This document shows, one piece after another, positions 25,021 through 32,292 of a stretch of 64,000 nt of DNA (its first letter is position 1; each line of letters opens with the position of its first letter). The translations under genes were made by a program, and so were the position numbers. Source of the stretch: UBA6165 sp044233745 (lineage in GTDB: Bacteria; Bacteroidota; Bacteroidia; Flavobacteriales_D; Crocinitomicaceae); assembly GCA_044233745.1 (NCBI GenBank), contig JBIIJN010000002.1:62001-126000 (forward strand). The letters are read 5' to 3'. The notes below the pieces were generated by a model. It was not told where the DNA came from. It did not search any database and worked only from the letters and a program-made list of their open reading frames with translations.

Positions 25021-25204
25021 AAGGTGATTCGTTATGGGCTGCTAGCGTATAGCTGCTGGCTGCTAGTGAGCGCCTCTTTGTCAAAGTTTGACAAGAAAGC
25101 CCACTAACGAAGACTGACTCTATATATTTTCTGGAGATTTTAGATGTACCCGTGCACGACTTTGACAAAGTTTATGCGCGGTATGTATTAGAATTCCAAA
25201 CCAC
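25021..25204. repeat. Repeat-bearing spacer with ACTTTGwCAAAGT palindromes
   Basis: The purB-OsmC spacer contains no convincing gene. It holds GCTGCTAG-type words at 25039-25067, a compound element reading CTTTGTCAAAGTTTGACAAG at 25076-25095, and ACTTTGACAAAGT at 25159-25171. The same 13-base palindrome recurs at 32248-32260, and a partial copy lies near 32020. It looks like a short dispersed intergenic repeat. Confidence 0.65.
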
Positions 25205-25609
25205 TTATACCAAATACTCAAAACGCACCACAATATCCGGATGAATACTTTTGGCCACCGGACATGCTTCGGCTGCTGCAATGATGCCTTTTATTTGTTG
25301 ATCGTTCCAATCATTTCCCCTAAAATCTACTTGTACATCTAAGGCAGAGATGCGTCTTGGACCACTTGCCATGGTTTTGCTTACTTCTATAGTGCAATGA
25401 TTCAAGAAGATTTGACGTTCCTGACAATAAATACCAACAATCGTTTCCATACATGCCCCCAAAGCAGCAGCGACCAGATCCGTAGGAGAAATAAATTCGC
25501 CTTTACCCTTGTTGTCTATTGGAGCATCTGTCGAAAAACTTGTTCCCGACTGAAGATGAGTGATTTCAGTTCTCAACGAACCTAGGTATTCAATTTTTGC
25601 AGTTGCCAT
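25205..25609 (-). CDS. OsmC-family protein
   Basis: A 134-residue OsmC/Ohr-superfamily protein, which typically reduces organic hydroperoxides through a pair of cysteines. Both are visible: Cys in AALGACMETIVG (about 59) and Cys in AAEACPVAKSI (about 119). MATAKIEYLG at 25609 is the likely start; the open frame extends 30 codons further upstream, but that part overlaps the divergent lipA gene and has no family resemblance. The lone YhfA-like organisation (no Ohr regulator nearby) leaves the substrate open. Confidence 0.88.
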   Translation of the reverse strand: MATAKIEYLGSLRTEITHLQSGTSFSTDAPIDNKGKGEFISPTDLVAAALGACMETIVGIYCQERQIFLNHCTIEVSKTMASGPRRISALDVQVDFRGNDWNDQQIKGIIAAAEACPVAKSIHPDIVVRFEYLV

Positions 25610-25631
25610 AAACCAAAATGAGTTACTTTTG
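25602..25631 (+). promoter_or_regulatory. Promoter for lipA
   Basis: GTTG at 25602-25605 and TACTTTTG at 25624-25631 are separated by 18 bases, fitting the Bacteroidota pattern TTTG-N17-23-TAnnTTTG with one mismatch. The lipA ATG follows 28 bases after the box. Confidence 0.55.
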
Positions 25632-25659
25632 TACTTGTTTATATTAATGCGCAAAAATA

Positions 25660-26532
25660 ATGTCTGTAAACGAATCGAGCACAAAAATCTCAAAACCAAA
25701 ATGGCTTCGCGTTAAACTGCCTACAGGAGATAACTACAGAATGGTACGTGAAATTGTGGAAGAGCACAAACTGCACACCATTTGTCAATCAGGAAACTGC
25801 CCGAATATGGGAGAATGCTGGGGAGAAGGTACTGCCACATTTATGATTTTGGGTAATATTTGCACGCGCTCGTGCGGATTTTGTTCCGTAGCCACTGGGA
25901 AACCGTTAGAGGCTGATTCTTTTGAGCCCGGTCGGGTAGCAAATTCTGTAAAATTGATGGGCGTAAAACACGCTGTAATTACTTCAGTTGATAGAGATGA
26001 TTTGAAAGATGGCGGCTCTGAAATTTGGGCGTCCACTGTGCGCGCAATCCGCCACCAATCGCCCAATACAACGCTAGAAACTTTGATTCCAGATTTTGCA
26101 GGGAATTGGGAAAATTTGCAGCGCATTATTGATGTAGCACCAGAAATTGTTTCGCACAATCTAGAAACAGTACGCCGCTTGACCAAGCAGGTGCGCATTC
26201 AGGCCAAATACGATAGAAGTTTGGAGGTCTTGTTTCGTTTGAAAAAAGCGGGTATGCGCACCAAATCGGGTGTCATGCTGGGACTAGGAGAAACTGAAGA
26301 AGAAGTATTGGAAACGATGCAGGATTTGAGAAGTGTTCAAGTTGACATTCTAACACTTGGTCAATATTTACAACCAACGCCCAAGCACCTACCGGTACAA
26401 GAATTTATTACACCAGAACAATTTGATAAATACCGAACAATTGGTTTAGAAATGGGCTACCGTTATGTGGAAAGTGGACCTCTCGTTCGCTCTTCCTATC
26501 ATGCTGAAAAGCATATCTTCGATTTAGACTAG
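25660..26532 (+). CDS. lipA: Lipoyl synthase
   Basis: Radical-SAM enzyme that inserts two sulfurs into protein-bound octanoyl chains to make the lipoyl cofactor. In 290 residues both iron-sulfur cluster sites are visible: CQSGNCPNMGEC (about 42-53, auxiliary cluster, CxxxxCxxxxxC) and CTRSCGFC (about 68-75, radical-SAM CxxxCxxC). The conserved RSSYHAE near the C terminus supplies the Ser ligand of the auxiliary cluster. The gene is divergent from the OsmC gene with a 50-base spacer that contains its promoter, and stands alone on its transcript as far as can be seen. Confidence 0.97.
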   Translation: MSVNESSTKISKPKWLRVKLPTGDNYRMVREIVEEHKLHTICQSGNCPNMGECWGEGTATFMILGNICTRSCGFCSVATGKPLEADSFEPGRVANSVKLMGVKHAVITSVDRDDLKDGGSEIWASTVRAIRHQSPNTTLETLIPDFAGNWENLQRIIDVAPEIVSHNLETVRRLTKQVRIQAKYDRSLEVLFRLKKAGMRTKSGVMLGLGETEEEVLETMQDLRSVQVDILTLGQYLQPTPKHLPVQEFITPEQFDKYRTIGLEMGYRYVESGPLVRSSYHAEKHIFDLD

Positions 26533-26562
26533 TTATTTTTAATTATAAATAGGTTGTGTCAT

Positions 26563-26594
26563 TTTGTTGGTTCGAATTGGTTATATTAATTTTG
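26563..26594 (+). promoter_or_regulatory. Promoter for the T9SS-secreted BNR protein
   Basis: TTTG at 26563-26566 and TAATTTTG at 26587-26594 are 20 bases apart, a full match to the Bacteroidota housekeeping promoter pattern. The start would be near 26599, giving a leader of about 148 bases before the ATG at 26747. Confidence 0.6.
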
Positions 26595-26652
26595 TATCGA
26601 ACAAAAAATAATTCCTTTTTGTTATCAAATAGTGAAAAAACACTAAATTTAC

Positions 26653-26670
26653 AAGCTAAAATTTTAGCTT
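26653..26670. promoter_or_regulatory. 18-base perfect palindrome in a long leader
   Basis: AAGCTAAAATTTTAGCTT is a perfect inverted repeat without a spacer. It lies about 55 bases after the predicted start point and 76 bases before the ATG of the BNR protein. It could be a protein-binding site or a weak RNA hairpin; neither is proven. Confidence 0.5.
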
Positions 26671-26746
26671 AATTTAACACCAGCTGCTTGTAGTTTGATA
26701 TTCAAATTGTTAGCAGCGCTAAGACATAAAACGAAAACTGCGTATT

Positions 26747-29700
26747 ATGAAAAAAAACAAACTTATTATTGGCGGTATCGCACTTGGAGTTGTAACCATT
26801 GGCTCTTTTGCGACTTCCCATTTTTCAAAAAAAGAAGGTGCGTATGCATTTCAGAAACTTTCGGTTTCCAGTGAATTTCAAAAGCCAGATGGCATGAAGA
26901 TGTGGTGGGATGCTCACCATATTGATGAAGAAACAGGTTTGGTTGCTACTACCGAAAAAATTCAACAAGGACATGAGGAAGCACGTTTAATCCGTGCCTC
27001 TCAGCCAAGAGTTGATGCTTTTGCTTGGACGGAACAAGGTCCAGAAAATTTTGGCGGTAGAACACGTGCTCTTTGTGTTGACAGAACAAATGAGGAGCAT
27101 GTATATGCAGGTTCTGTTTCAGGTGGTTTGTTTGAATCATTTAATGGAGGAAACAATTGGCAACCTGTTGCCGATTGGGATGCATTTATGTATATAAGTG
27201 CCGTAGTACAAACACAAGATGGAACAATCTTCGTAGGTACAGGTGAAGGTGCTCCTTTCTCTGAGCCATTCAACGTTGGGGGACGAGGTGTTTATTACAA
27301 GAATCCGAATGACCCAAATGATGTTTGGACTTTAGTACCAGGCACTGCAAATTTAGATGTAAACGAATTGGCAGCTGCTCCTGTTAATAATAAAGTATTT
27401 ATAGGGACTACTTCAGGTTTGCGCATGTGGGACAAAAACGCTGGTGGTAACGCATCATCTGTTAGCATTGGTTCTGGCAGCTGTAATGAGATTGAAATTT
27501 CAAGCGATGGTTTGGTGTTGTTGGCTCGTTTTGGAACCAATCAATCTAGCGGCGGATTTGTTTCTCAAAATGGAGGAGACTCTTGGGAAGCAGTGCATGG
27601 TAGCGCTTCTAATGGGAAAATACCTGCAGGTTCTGGTGGACGTATAGAGTTTACAATATCTAAAGAGCGTGTTAATGGTCAGTATGTGTGTTATGCCAAT
27701 GGAACAAATTTAACTACGGCTGGTGTTTATCGCTCTGCAGATAGTGGAACAACTTGGGTTCAAATTGCTCCGGGTTCTACTGGAAATGATTCGCCTGTAA
27801 ACTTTTATGGTCTTGGTCAGGGTAACTACAATTCAACCAATGCTGTTGACCCTACTAATCCAAACCGTTTGTTGGTGGGTGGATTGGATATCCATGAATG
27901 GACATTAGCCACCAATGAACCTGTTACTGGCGGGTGGGCTCAATTATCGTTGTGGTTTGCTCCAGAATTCTCTCCACTTTATGTGCACGCCGATAATCAC
28001 AGAATCGTTTTTGATTCAAGTAATAAGATGTATATCGGTAATGATGGTGGTGTAAATATTTCTGATAATATTGGCGAGTCTTTTTATCCAGCAAATCGAG
28101 GATATTCTACTATACAGTTCTATTCTATTTCAGTAGATGGAAATGGTCGACTAATTGGTGGTACGCAAGACAATGGAACCTTGTATAATAATCTGCAGAA
28201 CGCTACACCAAAGGAATTTAGACAACCAATTGGCGGCGATGGTTTTGATGCTGCTATCTCATTCTACAATCCAAACATCATGTTTGGTTCATTGTATTAC
28301 GGAGCTATTCAAAGATCAGGTAATCAGGGAGTTGGATTTGGAGAGTTTATTCCAAATTACGTGGGGTACGGTCACACCGGTCTTGAAGACGGCGAGGCTT
28401 CTGGCGATTTCAGTTTTTTCACAAAATTAGGTTTAGGTGAGTTCTTTGATGAAAATTCAAAGGATTCAGTTCAGTATTCTCCAACGTTTACTGCAACTGC
28501 AGGTACTCTTATTCAGATTCCAAGTTTGGCAACTGGTAATTTGATACCTCATACATTGGCTTACAACGTTTATTTTGATGATACTGTGTTTTTTGATCCA
28601 TCTTTGACTGTTGTAGATTTTCAAGTTAAGGACTTAACCACAGGAACGACATTTCAATTGTATCCTTTGACATGGACAAATGTTACAGCACCTGGTCAGG
28701 ATCCACAAGTTGGACATACTTTACAAGTAACTGCTCCATCAAACTTTACAATCATTGTAGAAACAGTTTCAACATATGAACGTCTGTTTGGTCAGCATCC
28801 TGTTACTAATAAGATATTGGATATGGTGAACTTTGAATTTATCACCAATGTATCATGGGACACCATTAAAGTAGCTGATCCATACCAATCTATCTTTTTG
28901 ACTCAAACTACTAAGAATGGTGGTGAACTTTACATGACGCGTGATGCCTTAAGATTGTCTTCATCTAATGTGAAATGGTCGCAGGTGGTTACAGGAATTG
29001 GTTCAATGTCTACAGGTGAAATTGCTTTCTCTGCTAATCTTGAACATGTATATGTAGGCACATCTACTGGTTTGTGGAGAATTGATGGCATTCGTAATGT
29101 TTATTCTACCGAGGCTAATTTCTCTGCACAAACAGATTTGCGCTCAGGCTCAGCCCCAGCAATTACTAAGACCTTAATTTATGGTGGAGCAGTGAGTGGT
29201 ATTTCTGTAAATCCTGCTGACCCAGGCGATGTTACAATCACGCGTGCTGGTGTTGGTGGATCTGGAAGAATTTTCCGTTCAACTACTGCTGATGTTGCCA
29301 CAGGAAATGGTACTTTCCAAGATATTACTGGAAATTTAACAACCAACATGGTATGCTATGATGTTTTAGTTGATAGAACAGACAGTGATTTACTTTTGGT
29401 AGGTACAGATTACGGTGTATGGTTCACAAACAATGGTGGAACAACATGGATTTATTCTTCTGAAGGTTTTGGTGAGGTTCCTGTTTACAGAATCGTTCAA
29501 AACTGGAGAGAAGGTCATCCTAATACATCGCGTCCAGGTGAAATCTACATCGGTACTTTTGGTCGCGGTATGTGGGCTTCTGATTCTGTGTTGGATATCG
29601 ATAATCTTGTTCAGAATAACGCGCCAACCAATAAGTTTGAAGTTATGGTTTATCCAAACCCGCTTCAAAATGATGGTACGATTCGCTTTAACATGAAAGA

Positions 29701-29884
29701 TAATGCCAATGTGAAAGTTGAGATTTACAACATCTCTGGCCGCTTGGTTCATACACATTCTGAATACATGACTTCAGGCACACAGAATGTTTCTTTCGAT
29801 GCTTCTAAATTTGATAAAGGTGCCTACATCGTGAAAGTTGTAGCTGGAGACGAGGTTTCTAGCGCGAAATTCATAAAGCACTAG
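26747..29884 (+). CDS. Secreted BNR/sortilin-like repeat protein with T9SS type A sorting domain
   Basis: A 1045-residue protein with an N-terminal signal-anchor-like segment (KLIIGGIALGVVTIGSFATS). Several BNR/Asp-box-like blades are visible: FNGGNNWQPV, SQNGGDSWEAV, SADSGTTWVQI and FTNNGGTTWIY, spread from about 115 to 920, which suggests a VPS10/sialidase-type beta-propeller. Between them (about 560-740) lies an inserted beta-rich region with no repeats recognised. The last 80 residues, from EVMVYPNPLQNDGTIRF to SSAKFIKH, form a T9SS type A sorting domain, so the protein should cross the outer membrane and be attached to or released from the surface. No active-site residues are assigned. 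The leader is long and carries a palindrome, and a strong terminator follows. Confidence 0.85.
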   Translation: MKKNKLIIGGIALGVVTIGSFATSHFSKKEGAYAFQKLSVSSEFQKPDGMKMWWDAHHIDEETGLVATTEKIQQGHEEARLIRASQPRVDAFAWTEQGPENFGGRTRALCVDRTNEEHVYAGSVSGGLFESFNGGNNWQPVADWDAFMYISAVVQTQDGTIFVGTGEGAPFSEPFNVGGRGVYYKNPNDPNDVWTLVPGTANLDVNELAAAPVNNKVFIGTTSGLRMWDKNAGGNASSVSIGSGSCNEIEISSDGLVLLARFGTNQSSGGFVSQNGGDSWEAVHGSASNGKIPAGSGGRIEFTISKERVNGQYVCYANGTNLTTAGVYRSADSGTTWVQIAPGSTGNDSPVNFYGLGQGNYNSTNAVDPTNPNRLLVGGLDIHEWTLATNEPVTGGWAQLSLWFAPEFSPLYVHADNHRIVFDSSNKMYIGNDGGVNISDNIGESFYPANRGYSTIQFYSISVDGNGRLIGGTQDNGTLYNNLQNATPKEFRQPIGGDGFDAAISFYNPNIMFGSLYYGAIQRSGNQGVGFGEFIPNYVGYGHTGLEDGEASGDFSFFTKLGLGEFFDENSKDSVQYSPTFTATAGTLIQIPSLATGNLIPHTLAYNVYFDDTVFFDPSLTVVDFQVKDLTTGTTFQLYPLTWTNVTAPGQDPQVGHTLQVTAPSNFTIIVETVSTYERLFGQHPVTNKILDMVNFEFITNVSWDTIKVADPYQSIFLTQTTKNGGELYMTRDALRLSSSNVKWSQVVTGIGSMSTGEIAFSANLEHVYVGTSTGLWRIDGIRNVYSTEANFSAQTDLRSGSAPAITKTLIYGGAVSGISVNPADPGDVTITRAGVGGSGRIFRSTTADVATGNGTFQDITGNLTTNMVCYDVLVDRTDSDLLLVGTDYGVWFTNNGGTTWIYSSEGFGEVPVYRIVQNWREGHPNTSRPGEIYIGTFGRGMWASDSVLDIDNLVQNNAPTNKFEVMVYPNPLQNDGTIRFNMKDNANVKVEIYNISGRLVHTHSEYMTSGTQNVSFDASKFDKGAYIVKVVAGDEVSSAKFIKH

Positions 29885-29905
29885 TCTATATCTTTTTAAT
29901 ATTCT

Positions 29906-29936
29906 AAAAGCCTGGGCATATCGCTCAGGCTTTTTT
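29906..29936 (+). terminator. Rho-independent terminator after the BNR protein
   Basis: AAAAGCCTG (29906-29914) pairs with CAGGCTTTT (29926-29934), with further G-C pairs toward an ATATC loop, followed by a T run. It lies 22 bases past the stop codon. Confidence 0.85.
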
Positions 29937-30020
29937 CGTTAACTTTCCTTTGTGGGTATTTTGGTGATTTTAGTCTAATTTGCATGGCGTTCACCTGTAT
30001 CTTCGTGAAAAATGTAGAAA

Positions 30021-31373
30021 ATGCACGTTCACTTTATTGCTATTGGAGGTAGCGCCATGCACAACTTGGCAATCGCCCTAAAACGAAAAGGTATTCAGGT
30101 TACTGGTTCTGATGATGCCATTTTTGAGCCATCCAAAACGCGTTTAAAAAACGAGGGTATTTTACCCGAAACAGAAGGCTGGTTTCCAGAACGCATCAAT
30201 GAATTGACAGACGCCGTAATCATAGGTATGCACGCGCGACAAGACAATCCTGAATTGAAACGTGCGCAAGAATTAAACATACCGCTTTTCTCGTATCCCG
30301 AATATATCTACGAACAAACCAAGAATCAAACACGCGTTGTGATTGGTGGAAGTCATGGAAAAACTACTATTACCAGTATGTTGCTCCATGTTTGTAAAGT
30401 TTTGGGCATGAATATCAACTACATGGTTGGTGCGCAATTGGATGGCTACGACTGTATGGTTCGATTGGATGATGCTGCCGAGTTTGCCATTCTCGAAGGT
30501 GATGAATACCTGTCTTCTCCGACTGATTTGCGACCCAAATTTCATCTGTATCATCCCAATATCGCGTTGATTTCTGGAATAGCGTGGGACCACATCAATG
30601 TCTTTCCGACGTTTGAGAATTATGTGGAGCAGTTCGATATTTTTTGTTCGAAAATCAATGGTGATGGCGCTTTGGTTTACAATGCAGAAGATCTTGAAGT
30701 AAAGAAGCTTGGCGAAAAATATGCCGCTTCAATTCAAAGTATCCCGTATCAAACGCCCAAGTATGAAGTAAAAGAAGAAGGTACGAGCGTGTTTTTCGAT
30801 GGACAATGGTATCCACTTCAAATTTTTGGAGCACACAATTTGCAAAATGCTTTTGGCGCCATGCGCTGTGCTGAGCAAATGGGGATCAGCGGTCATGATT
30901 TTTTCACAAGTTTGGCCACGTTCACAGGCGCGTCAAAACGATTGCAATTGATTGGGAAATCTGATACGCGTATTGTTTACAAAGACTTTGCGCATTCGCC
31001 GAGCAAGTTGAAAGCCACCGTGAAAGCTGTTCGCGAGCAATATCCGAATCATCGTTTGAGCGCCTATATGGAAATCCATACCTTCAGCAGTTTGAACAAA
31101 GATTTCTTGCCGCAATACCTCGGTTGTATGAACGCTGCAGACGATGCCTTGGTATATTTCAATCCCTCGGTCGTGGCCCATAAGCGCCTTGATGAAATTG
31201 GTATTGATGATGTGCAAGCCGCTTTTGGCTCGGGTGTACATGTGGTCAACACCACACAGGACGTTTTGGATAAAATTCAAGCAGAATTGTGCGACAAACA
31301 AGTTATTCTCTTCATGACCTCTGGCAATTTTGATGGGGTGGATTTGGATGAGTTGGGGCAACAATTAGCCTAA
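30021..31373 (+). CDS. mpl: UDP-N-acetylmuramate:L-Ala-gamma-D-Glu-meso-DAP ligase (murein peptide ligase)
   Basis: Recycles cell-wall tripeptide by joining it to UDP-MurNAc, in the cytosol. The 450-residue protein has the Mur ligase layout: an N-terminal UDP-binding domain with HFIAIGGSAMHNLA (about 4-17), the ATP P-loop GGSHGKTTITSML (about 110-122), and the C-terminal DFAHSPSKLKATV segment (about 317-329). The AMHNLA sequence and short N terminus fit Mpl rather than MurC. The RNase P RNA promoter starts 14 bases after its stop codon. A match at 29979-29986 to the promoter box is imperfect, so its own promoter is not assigned. Confidence 0.9.
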   Translation: MHVHFIAIGGSAMHNLAIALKRKGIQVTGSDDAIFEPSKTRLKNEGILPETEGWFPERINELTDAVIIGMHARQDNPELKRAQELNIPLFSYPEYIYEQTKNQTRVVIGGSHGKTTITSMLLHVCKVLGMNINYMVGAQLDGYDCMVRLDDAAEFAILEGDEYLSSPTDLRPKFHLYHPNIALISGIAWDHINVFPTFENYVEQFDIFCSKINGDGALVYNAEDLEVKKLGEKYAASIQSIPYQTPKYEVKEEGTSVFFDGQWYPLQIFGAHNLQNAFGAMRCAEQMGISGHDFFTSLATFTGASKRLQLIGKSDTRIVYKDFAHSPSKLKATVKAVREQYPNHRLSAYMEIHTFSSLNKDFLPQYLGCMNAADDALVYFNPSVVAHKRLDEIGIDDVQAAFGSGVHVVNTTQDVLDKIQAELCDKQVILFMTSGNFDGVDLDELGQQLA

Positions 31374-31387
31374 TCAATAGAAATCCC

Positions 31388-31395
31388 TACCTTTG
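31388..31395 (+). promoter_or_regulatory. Promoter -7 box for RNase P RNA
   Basis: TACCTTTG ends four bases before G31400, the base that starts the terminal pairing helix of the RNase P RNA. This gives an internal calibration of how far the start point lies from a TAnnTTTG box in this genome. Confidence 0.7.
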
Positions 31396-31399
31396 CCCC

Positions 31400-31793
31400 G
31401 CAGACTACTTCATCGCTGTTTCGTTTCGCAAGATATGAAATGGAGGAAAGTCCGGACAGCACAGGGCAGCGTACTTCCTAACGGGAAGGTGTTTTGCTTC
31501 GGCAAAGCAACAGAAAGTGCCGCAGAAAGGAAAACCGCCTCTATTTCGGTAGGGGTAAGGGTGAAAAGGTGGGGTAAGAGCCCACCGCTCAAGCAGTGAT
31601 GTTTGGGGCAAGGTAAACCTTACGCGCTGAAAGACCATGTAAACCGAATCGTCAACCTCGGTTGGCTAAGGGTTGCTCGCCCGATTTCGGAGGGTAGGTC
31701 GCTAGAGCTTGTTGGTGACAGCAAGTCGAGATAAATGATGAAGAGGCGCTGGTTTTTAATCGGCGTTTTACAGAATCCGGCTTATTGGTCTGC
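31400..31793 (+). ncRNA. rnpB: RNase P RNA, bacterial type A
   Basis: Catalytic RNA that trims the 5' leader of tRNA precursors. The universally conserved blocks are present in order: GAGGAAAGTCCGGAC (31442-31456), CACAGGGCAG, ACAGAAA, a GTGAAAAGGTGGGGTAAGAG segment (31560-31579), AAGGTAAACC, GAGGGTAGGTCGCTAGAG, and ATAAATGATG with ACAGAATCCGGCTTA at the 3' end (the P4 partner). GCAGAC at 31400-31405 pairs with GTCTGC at 31788-31793 to close helix P1 and fix both ends. A T-rich tail and a terminator hairpin follow. Open frames that cross this interval are coincidental. Confidence 0.97.
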
Positions 31794-31813
31794 ATTTTTT
31801 TATTTTTCGGCAC

Positions 31814-31844
31814 AAAAAAAGCGCTCTATTGAAGCGCTTTTTTT
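31814..31844. terminator. Bidirectional terminator between rnpB and the His-rich small gene
   Basis: AAAAAAAGCGCT (31814-31825) and AGCGCTTTTTTT (31833-31844) form a 12-base perfect stem with a 7-base loop. It has T runs in both directions, so it can end rnpB (plus) and the small gene (minus). Confidence 0.85.
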
Positions 31845-31861
31845 ATGATTATCGGTTAATT

Positions 31862-32008
31862 CTATCCCCAAATCAGGATTGAAGCCAAAGTACCAATTAC
31901 AAATAAGGTATAAATTGTGCCCAATGCAATTGTTGAACTATCAAAGTATGTTCCGTGATCTTCAACATGTCCGTGATCGTGATCGTGTTCGTCGTGATGT
32001 GCTCCCAT
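31862..32008 (-). CDS. Small histidine-rich single-pass membrane protein (48 residues)
   Basis: An ATG at 32008 opens a 48-codon frame ended by TAG at 31862. The N-terminal half is exceptionally rich in His, Asp and Glu (MGAHHDEHDHDHGHVEDHG: seven His in 18 residues). The C-terminal half is one hydrophobic helix (about 28-47; LGTIYTLFVIGTLASILIWG). This predicts a bitopic membrane protein with a metal-binding soluble tail of Zn, Ni, Co or Cu type. The strong terminator just past the stop, and the clean coding pattern with no stop across a biased composition, support a real gene. I do not recognise the family. It is isolated, with the repeat-rich spacer upstream. Confidence 0.7.
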   Translation of the reverse strand: MGAHHDEHDHDHGHVEDHGTYFDSSTIALGTIYTLFVIGTLASILIWG

Positions 32009-32292
32009 GGTAATTAATTTTTTGACAAAGTTAATCGGATATGATATACGCCCGAATGTGAATTGGATTTTTTTGTTGGAACGCGATTTTATTTAGGCAC
32101 GCGATGCATCTCGTGCCTAAATAAAATCCTGCAGCATATTTTAATAACAGCTGCCAACCGCTAACTTTGTATAAGTGCTTATCGGTTGTTTTTTTTGAAA
32201 TTCCAAACACAAAATACGGTGTTCTGTTCTTTTGGCTTTCTGGCTAAACTTTGACAAAGTAGCCAACCGTCAACAGCTAATCGCCAACAGCC
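32009..32292. repeat. Repeat-rich intergenic spacer
   Basis: No gene is visible. It holds a long hairpin at 32085-32128 and a 25-base palindromic element, TGGCT at 32241-32245 to AGCCA at 32261-32265, centred on ACTTTGACAAAGT. GCTAAC/GCCAAC-type words surround it at 32150-32165 and 32260-32290. Confidence 0.7.
32085..32128. repeat. 17-base-pair stem hairpin repeat
   Basis: GATTTTATTTAGGCACG (32085-32101) is followed by CGATGCATCT and then the exact reverse complement CGTGCCTAAATAAAATC (32112-32128). The loop itself contains the palindrome GATGCATC. With no T run after it and no gene ending nearby, it resembles a REP/MITE-like element more than a terminator. Confidence 0.75.

Noticed and set aside
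24986..25168. 60-codon minus-strand frame between purB and OsmC
   Set aside because: It crosses the dispersed repeats, overlaps the purB start and promoter, and has no recognisable composition.
31393..31638. Several short open frames on both strands
   Set aside because: They lie inside the RNase P RNA gene, whose conserved motifs and pairing ends are clear.
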